A stretch of 10,363 nucleotides of DNA from Nitrospinota bacterium. Its GTDB lineage: Bacteria > Nitrospinota > Nitrospinia > UBA9942. The stretch covers positions 1-10,363 of the forward strand of contig DNJG01000027.1 of the NCBI GenBank assembly GCA_003489165.1, in the 5' to 3' direction. Below, one piece after another: positions 6,471 through 10,363 of the stretch; within the stretch, counting starts at the first letter, position 1, and each line of letters starts with the position of its first letter. The position numbers and the translations under genes are program-made. The notes beneath the pieces were generated by a model, which saw only the letters and a list, made by a program, of their open reading frames with translations, made no database searches and was not told where the DNA came from.

Positions 6471-7602
6471 ATTCATTATTTCCTTCTTCCTTCCTATCAA
6501 CGACTGAATCCTCTTTTTCAACTGTCGCCTCGCTTTCTTCCGTCATAATTTTTCCTTCTTCCAATTCCTTTTTATATTCACTCTCGCTCTTTATATCTAT
6601 CTTCCAATGCAAAAGTTTTACAGCTAATTTTACATTCTGCCCTTTCCTTCCTATAGCCAGTGATAACTGGTCATCAGCTACAATAACCTTTATGGATTTA
6701 TCAGTTGCATTTACATTAACACTTGAAACCTTTGCAGGACTGAGGGCATTCTTGACATATATCGCCGGGTCATCAGACCATTCAATTATATCTATCTTTT
6801 CGCCCCTAAGCTCCTGAACAATTGACTGGACACGAATACCCCTCATACCCACACATGCCCCGACCGCATCAACATCCTTTTTATTAGAAAAAACAGATAC
6901 CTTTGACCTGCCGCTTGGGTCTCTTGCGGCACCTTTTATTTCTACAATACCTTCGGCTATCTCGGGGACCTCCATCTCAAAGAGCTTAATAATCAATCCA
7001 GGGTGAGTCCTTGACAGAATAATCTGCGGTCCCCTCGTATTTTTCTTAACATCTATGACATAAGCCATTATTCTGTCACCCCTTTTAAAACTTTCCCTGA
7101 AAGACTGCTCCCTTTTATAAATAATACCCTCTGTCTTTCCGATATCTACAATTATATCGCCCCTGTCTTCTCTCGTAACAGTTGCGCTTATTATATTCCC
7201 CTTTTTATCTCTATAACCATCAAATACTGTCTCTTTCTCAGCATCTCTGACCTTTTGAAGAATTACTTGCTTTGCCGCCTGGGCTGCAATCCTCCCCAAA
7301 TCTCCGACACTGCATGGAATCATCACCATGTCATCCAGCTTGGCATCTTCCTTTATCTTAACTGCATCTTTCAATAAGATTTCATTTTCAGCTTCTGATA
7401 CCTTCTCAACAACCTTTTTGCCGGCAAACAGCTCAATCCCGCCTGTCTTCTCATTAATAATAACCTCTAAATTTTCAGCAAAATTCAGCCTTTTCTTAAA
7501 TGCTGAGATAACAGCAGCCTTTACGGCTTCTATTAGTTTTCCCCTGTCTATTCCTTTTTCTTTTTCTATCTGATTTATTATATTAATTAAATCTAAACCC
7601 AT
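6469..7602 (-). CDS. nusA: Transcription termination/antitermination factor NusA, short form
   Basis: NusA binds RNA polymerase near the RNA exit channel, modulating pausing, hairpin termination and antitermination. From the ATG at 7602 it has 377 residues: an N-terminal RNA polymerase-binding domain (about 1-125), an S1 domain (about 135-200), KH1 with GACVGMRG at 248-255, KH2 with IGRKGQN at 317-323, and an acidic tail (Glu-rich, 340-377). The C-terminal acidic repeats of the E. coli protein (495 residues) are missing, as in Firmicutes and many other lineages. The ATG is preferred because GAGGGG lies 6 nt upstream and MGLDLINIINQIEKEKGI matches the family opening. An upstream TTG at 7632 would overlap rimP. 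It lies 19 nt after rimP and 3 nt before the infB GTG, so the three genes are tightly co-transcribed. Confidence 0.96.
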   Translation of the reverse strand: MGLDLINIINQIEKEKGIDRGKLIEAVKAAVISAFKKRLNFAENLEVIINEKTGGIELFAGKKVVEKVSEAENEILLKDAVKIKEDAKLDDMVMIPCSVGDLGRIAAQAAKQVILQKVRDAEKETVFDGYRDKKGNIISATVTREDRGDIIVDIGKTEGIIYKREQSFRESFKRGDRIMAYVIDVKKNTRGPQIILSRTHPGLIIKLFEMEVPEIAEGIVEIKGAARDPSGRSKVSVFSNKKDVDAVGACVGMRGIRVQSIVQELRGEKIDIIEWSDDPAIYVKNALSPAKVSSVNVNATDKSIKVIVADDQLSLAIGRKGQNVKLAVKLLHWKIDIKSESEYKKELEEGKIMTEESEATVEKEDSVVDRKEEGNNE

Positions 7603-7621
7603 TTTAAACCCCTCTTTAACA

Positions 7622-8089
7622 TTAAAACTCAAACATTAGATTAGCCTTTGATATATCCTTGTAATTAACCTTTATTATCTCTTTACCATCTTTTTCCTCA
7701 ATTGATATAGCATCGCCTTCCACATCAATAATTTTTCCGACTAAATTCTTTTTATTATTGACTGGAGAATATAAATATATTTTTGCCAGCTTTTCTCTAA
7801 ACCTCTCATAATCTTTCAACTTTTTTAATGGCCTCTCAATGCCAGGCGACGAGACTTCAAGTGTATAAGAATGAGGGATTATATCCTCCACATCCAATAA
7901 TTTTTCTATCTGATAGCTGATATTCTGGCAATCATCAATCTTAACGCCTCCATCCTTATCAATGAATATCCTCAGATACCATGCCTTCCCCTCTTTCCTA
8001 TATTCAACATCAACCAGCTCCATCTTTTCCGACTCAACCAAAGGCTTGACCAGATTCTCAACTGCCATTGTCACATCAACCCGCTGCAT
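7622..8089 (-). CDS. rimP: Ribosome maturation factor RimP
   Basis: RimP acts in early 30S subunit assembly, helping the S12-containing region mature. The 155-residue length is typical. The family motif LEVSSPGIERPLKKLKDYERF lies at 77-97, preceded by the N-terminal alpha/beta domain (VDVEYRKEGKAWYLRIFIDKD at 26-46) and followed by the small SH3-like C-terminal domain (GKIIDVEGDAISIE at 118-131). The ATG at 8089 has a GGAG Shine-Dalgarno site 5 nt upstream. It is the first gene of the leftward operon and is followed by nusA after 19 nt. A terminator-like hairpin lies directly upstream of its ribosome binding site, so expression of the operon may be set by attenuation. Confidence 0.95.
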   Translation of the reverse strand: MQRVDVTMAVENLVKPLVESEKMELVDVEYRKEGKAWYLRIFIDKDGGVKIDDCQNISYQIEKLLDVEDIIPHSYTLEVSSPGIERPLKKLKDYERFREKLAKIYLYSPVNNKKNLVGKIIDVEGDAISIEEKDGKEIIKVNYKDISKANLMFEF

Positions 8090-8096
8090 CTATTCT

Positions 8097-8139
8097 CCAA
8101 ATAAAAAAAGTGGGTACCTTTTTCGAGTAAACCCACTTT
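8097..8139 (-). terminator. Intrinsic terminator-like hairpin in the rimP operon leader (candidate attenuator)
   Basis: On the minus strand AAAGTGGGT (8139-8131) pairs perfectly with ACCCACTTT (8115-8107) around a 15-nt loop. Seven T residues in a row (three of them in the stem), then A and TTT, follow immediately. The Shine-Dalgarno site GGAG of rimP begins right after, so the hairpin sits about 17 nt before the rimP ATG. No leftward gene lies upstream in the spacer, so it would terminate the operon's own leader. On the plus strand no T-run follows the stem, so it is not a plus-strand terminator. No competing antiterminator was found by eye. Confidence 0.6.
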
Positions 8140-8179
8140 ATAGTAGAAACTCTAATTCAGCTTGAATTCAGTGTATTTT

Positions 8180-8209
8180 TTTATGTCTTCATACTGAATG
8201 ATTTGTAAA
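8180..8209 (-). promoter_or_regulatory. Weak candidate promoter for the rimP operon
   Basis: On the minus strand TTTACA (8209-8204, 5 of 6 to -35) and CATAAA (8185-8180, 4 of 6 to -10) are separated by 18 nt. Transcription would begin near 8173 and place the terminator-like hairpin inside the leader. The match is mediocre in an AT-rich region, so chance is a real alternative. Confidence 0.3.
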
Positions 8210-8223
8210 TTAGCACAGTTATT

Positions 8224-8235
8224 TTGCAATTGCAA
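8224..8235. promoter_or_regulatory. Perfect 12-bp palindrome, possible operator
   Basis: TTGCAATTGCAA is a perfect dyad in the divergent spacer, about 50 bp upstream of the rightward -35 box and just upstream of the leftward promoter candidate. A dimeric regulator could bind here, but no regulator gene is in view and a chance palindrome cannot be excluded. Confidence 0.25.
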
Positions 8236-8285
8236 GTCATTTCACATGGAAAATGTATGATAGCTAATATTTATGGACTTTTTCC

Positions 8286-8313
8286 TGGACAATTATTTCT
8301 CTTTAAGTATAAT
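8286..8313 (+). promoter_or_regulatory. Strong sigma70 promoter for the NlpC/P60 gene
   Basis: TGGACA (8286-8291, 5 of 6 to -35), a 16-nt spacer, then a perfect TATAAT (8308-8313). Transcription would start near 8320, giving a leader of about 80 nt. A 7-bp hairpin GTAAAAA/TTTTTAC (8364-8370 and 8381-8387) stands just before the AGGAG Shine-Dalgarno site (8389-8393), which is 7 nt from the ATG. Confidence 0.65.
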
Positions 8314-8400
8314 ACTTCCCAATAGAAAATAACTTCTCATGAAGAATAATCCACCAGCCTCGGGTAAAAAATAGGTCTGCTTTTTACTAGGAGAAAAAAT

Positions 8401-10218
8401 ATGCTGACAAGAGTTTCTTTTTTTGTTTTAACTTTTTTTGCGGTTATTCTTCAGCCAGCTATTTCTTTTTCAGATACAACCTCCGATATAAATAGCTTGC
8501 TTGACAGAGAGTGTATAAACTTAAAGAAGGAAAAACTCTCTAATTTTATATTAACCGGCTTCTCTTCCGATTTACAGAAAGGGCTTGACCCTGACCTTTT
8601 TAAAATTATGGAGGGTGTTATTAAGAGGACTGATTTTGACGGAATATCGGAGGAAAAGACATTTGAAATAATAAAATTAGTTTACGGGGCATTTAAAAAG
8701 GGGGCATCTCTGGAATATCTTGACCAGATATTTGATGTGGCATATTCAAAGGATATTAGTGTAGACCAGCTATTTGCCGCAGCAAATGCTTTAAAAGAAT
8801 TTTACAACTCAGATGTCCCTCAGGATATATATGAGGAATTTGTGTATCACTCTATAGAGGAGAAATGGGACCCTTCTGTAATGCCAACACTTACAAGGGG
8901 GCTGATATATGGTGTTGATAGGGGTCTTACGGCTCAGAAGGTGGCTCTTGCAATAATTATAGATGTTGACCAGAATGGACTTAAGAAGAAGAGTGCTGAT
9001 GAACTGGTGCTGGATGCAATAAAGTTTGTCAGGGGGAAGGAGCCAGAGAAGTGGAAGCCCATGAAAGATGTAGAAAGGGAGTTGATGATGAAGCTGGTGA
9101 AAAAGGATGAATTAGAAAAATTGAGGCAGGATGCTGAGGCAAAGAAGACACAGAAAGAGTTAGAGGGGCAAACGACAGAAGAGGACTTAAATAAGAGGCT
9201 TGATGAAAAAAAGAGAAAAATTACTGAAGATGAGAAAAGAATTGCGATGGAGTTGGCTGAGGTTGAGAAAAGAAATTATGAAGAGATTATGAAATATGAG
9301 CTTGAGCAGGAGAAAATGAGAAAGAGGGAGGATGAGGAAAAACTTAAATTTGAACAGGAAAGACAGAGGCTGAGCTATCTCCAACAGGAGGCAGAAAGGA
9401 AAAAACTGACTGAGGAGGTCTTAAAATATCAGAGAGAGCAGGAAGAGATGAAGAAAAGACTTGAAGATGAAAATAGAAAACTAAAGGCTGAAAGAGACAG
9501 GATTACAAAGGAAGCTGAAACCAAAAGGAAAAAGAATCTGGAAATGGTAACAAAATATCAGGATGAGCAGGAGAATATAAAAGACAGGTTTGAAAAAGAG
9601 AAAATGGTGTTTGCAAAGGAAAAGGAGAAGATTGCAATAGAGATAGAAAAGATGGTAAAAGCCTATCAAAATGAAATTTCTAAATACCAAAAAGAGGAAT
9701 CTGAAGTTGACAGAATGGTAAAAGAGCAGACAAAGGAAATAGAGAGGGAAAAAGAAAGAAAAAACAGGGAGAGGGAGGAAAAGAGGAAAAAAGAGCTTAC
9801 CATAATGGAGCAGAAGGTTGCTGAATATGGCAAGAGGGGAAACCTTGATATTGATAGACTATTTACTGCAATAGATAAACACATTGGAATACCCTATAGA
9901 TTTGGAGGCGATTCAGAAAATGGAATTGACTGCTCTGCATTTACAAGAAGGGTATACAGAGAACAGGGTATAGAACTCCCCAGAGTCAGTTATGAACAGG
10001 CAAGGATTGGAAGGGGTGTAGGGGGTAGCTCCTTGCAGCCCGGGGATTTGGTATTTTTCAATACATCTCTCGTGGGAAGCATTTCTCATGTAGGTGTTTA
10101 CATTGATAATAATACATTTGCCCATGCAAGCAGCAGCCAGGGTGTAACAAAAAGCAATTTAAGACAGAAATATTTTTCAAAGAGATATGTAAGGGCAAAT
10201 AGGATTATGGGGGAATAG
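8401..10218 (+). CDS. Secreted NlpC/P60 peptidoglycan endopeptidase with long repetitive coiled coil
   Basis: This is a 605-residue exported cysteine peptidase expected to cut peptide stems of peptidoglycan. Residues 1-24 form a Sec signal peptide (MLTR, then a hydrophobic stretch, cleavage likely after ISFS). Residues about 25-215 are a helical domain I do not recognise. About 222-478 is an uninterrupted Lys/Glu/Arg-rich coiled coil containing a 43-44 residue repeat that starts with KYxxEQ or a variant at 298, 342, 385 and 428. About 481-601 is the NlpC/P60 domain: PYRFGGDS, DCSAFTRRVYREQGIELPR with Cys511, LQPGDLVFF, SHVGVYID with His563 and FAHASS with His575, a complete catalytic triad. 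The order signal peptide, coiled coil, NlpC/P60 resembles CwlO-type hydrolases controlled by FtsEX, and PcsB is comparable with a CHAP domain. Such control here is inference. Start is supported by AGGAG 7 nt upstream and a TATAAT promoter. Confidence 0.92.
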   Translation: MLTRVSFFVLTFFAVILQPAISFSDTTSDINSLLDRECINLKKEKLSNFILTGFSSDLQKGLDPDLFKIMEGVIKRTDFDGISEEKTFEIIKLVYGAFKKGASLEYLDQIFDVAYSKDISVDQLFAAANALKEFYNSDVPQDIYEEFVYHSIEEKWDPSVMPTLTRGLIYGVDRGLTAQKVALAIIIDVDQNGLKKKSADELVLDAIKFVRGKEPEKWKPMKDVERELMMKLVKKDELEKLRQDAEAKKTQKELEGQTTEEDLNKRLDEKKRKITEDEKRIAMELAEVEKRNYEEIMKYELEQEKMRKREDEEKLKFEQERQRLSYLQQEAERKKLTEEVLKYQREQEEMKKRLEDENRKLKAERDRITKEAETKRKKNLEMVTKYQDEQENIKDRFEKEKMVFAKEKEKIAIEIEKMVKAYQNEISKYQKEESEVDRMVKEQTKEIEREKERKNREREEKRKKELTIMEQKVAEYGKRGNLDIDRLFTAIDKHIGIPYRFGGDSENGIDCSAFTRRVYREQGIELPRVSYEQARIGRGVGGSSLQPGDLVFFNTSLVGSISHVGVYIDNNTFAHASSSQGVTKSNLRQKYFSKRYVRANRIMGE

Positions 10219-10271
10219 AAATATGATAAAGTTCATATTCGTTTTATAATAATTGAATTATAAATAGTGCT

Positions 10272-10363
10272 ATGATATTCATCCGATACAAAATTGTCCT
10301 TTTAATTCTCACAATTATTTTCATATCTAACTTTAATATTTCCCCTGCATATTCAAATGATGA
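10272..10363 (+). CDS. N-terminus of a probable exported protein, cut by the right edge
   Basis: From the ATG at 10272 the frame stays open to the window end (30 codons). It reads like a Sec signal peptide: MIFIRYK with two positive charges, a hydrophobic core of about 15 residues (IVLLILTIIFI), then NISPAYSND, where cleavage after AYS would fit. An in-frame stop lies at 10254-10256, so no longer start is possible. There is no clear Shine-Dalgarno site, which lowers confidence. It lies 53 nt after the NlpC/P60 gene without an intervening strong terminator, so the two may be co-transcribed. The product is unknown. Confidence 0.5.
   Translation, partial: MIFIRYKIVLLILTIIFISNFNISPAYSND

Larger units (their letters stand above)
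8090..8400. other. Divergent intergenic region (311 nt) between rimP and the NlpC/P60 gene
   Basis: No gene, tRNA or known riboswitch is recognised here. It holds the terminator-like hairpin of the leftward leader (8097-8139), direct copies of AATTCAG (8154-8160 and 8165-8171), an ATTCAGT/ACTGAAT inverted pair (8166-8172 and 8193-8199), a weak leftward promoter candidate (8180-8209), a 12-bp palindrome (8224-8235) and a strong rightward promoter (8286-8313) with its leader. The two transcription units diverge and do not overlap if these promoters are right. Confidence 0.8.

Noticed and set aside
7600..7632. TTG at 7632 as nusA start
   Set aside because: It would overlap the rimP 3' end and add 10 residues outside the family; the ATG at 7602 has GAGGGG at good spacing and matches the NusA N-terminus.
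8137..8142. TATAAA as the -10 box of the rimP operon
   Set aside because: It overlaps the 5' arm of the terminator-like hairpin and the best upstream -35 (TTCAAG) matches at only 3 positions; possible but weaker than the 8180-8209 candidate. If true, it would remove the attenuator idea.
8140..8400. A tRNA gene upstream of rimP, as metY in E. coli
   Set aside because: No cloverleaf, T-loop motif or CCA-proximal pattern was found on either strand.
9187..10125. Long open frames antisense to the coiled-coil gene
   Set aside because: They arise from the purine-rich Lys/Glu codons (antisense Phe/Leu/Ser-rich) and show no family motif or ribosome binding site.
10223..10249. Eight-codon ORF (MIKFIFVL) after the NlpC/P60 gene
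   Set aside because: Too short to support and without a Shine-Dalgarno site.
10244..10263. TTATAAT/ATTATAA inverted repeat as terminator of the NlpC/P60 gene
   Set aside because: The 7-bp stem is entirely A/T and no T-run follows; too weak to call.

Overview
The window comes from an AT-rich bacterium (by eye near 40% G+C) and is dominated by a leftward (minus-strand) translation and RNA-metabolism operon. Reading 5' to 3' on the minus strand, the order is rimP, nusA, infB, rbfA, truB, rpsO, pnp and an M16 zinc peptidase cut by the left edge. Each gene is identified from conserved motifs. This order is widespread in bacteria, so it does not fix the taxon. The exported NlpC/P60 protein, the short NusA without C-terminal repeats, and the absence of ylxR/ylxQ between nusA and infB and of nrnA between rbfA and truB suggest a deep-branching lineage (for example Nitrospirota, a deltaproteobacterial relative, or a candidate phylum). 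I cannot resolve it further without a tree.

Region by region: 1-587 M16 peptidase (partial); 535-2679 pnp, starting at TTG; 2761-3030 rpsO with its own promoter at 3092-3120; 3125-3817 truB, which lacks the usual C-terminal PUA-like domain; 3869-4228 rbfA; 4366-6465 infB, with a GTG or possibly CTG start; 6469-7602 nusA; 7622-8089 rimP. A divergent spacer at 8090-8400 holds a leader terminator for the leftward operon and a strong promoter for the rightward unit. The rightward unit is a 605-residue secreted coiled-coil NlpC/P60 endopeptidase (8401-10218), followed by the first 30 codons of another probably exported protein (10272 to the edge).

The leftward genes work together. RimP and RbfA mature the 30S subunit, S15 is an early-binding 30S protein, IF2 starts translation, NusA couples transcription to translation and antitermination, TruB modifies tRNA U55, and PNPase degrades RNA. 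The rightward genes act on the cell envelope and are functionally unrelated.

The most unusual content lies between the operon genes. Gaps that are normally a few bases long carry short, AT-rich, word-like repeats, some forming inverted repeats (2705-2761, 3051-3084, 3822-3900, 4245-4265, 4304-4365). One runs into the 3' end of rbfA, and truB and rbfA lack visible Shine-Dalgarno sites where repeats precede them. Other points of interest are a terminator-like hairpin just upstream of rimP (candidate attenuator), an infB Shine-Dalgarno site that covers the nominal GTG start and points to CTG, the PUA-less TruB, and a 43-44 residue internal repeat in the coiled coil of the NlpC/P60 protein. I saw no CRISPR array, tRNA, rRNA, insertion sequence or phage gene.
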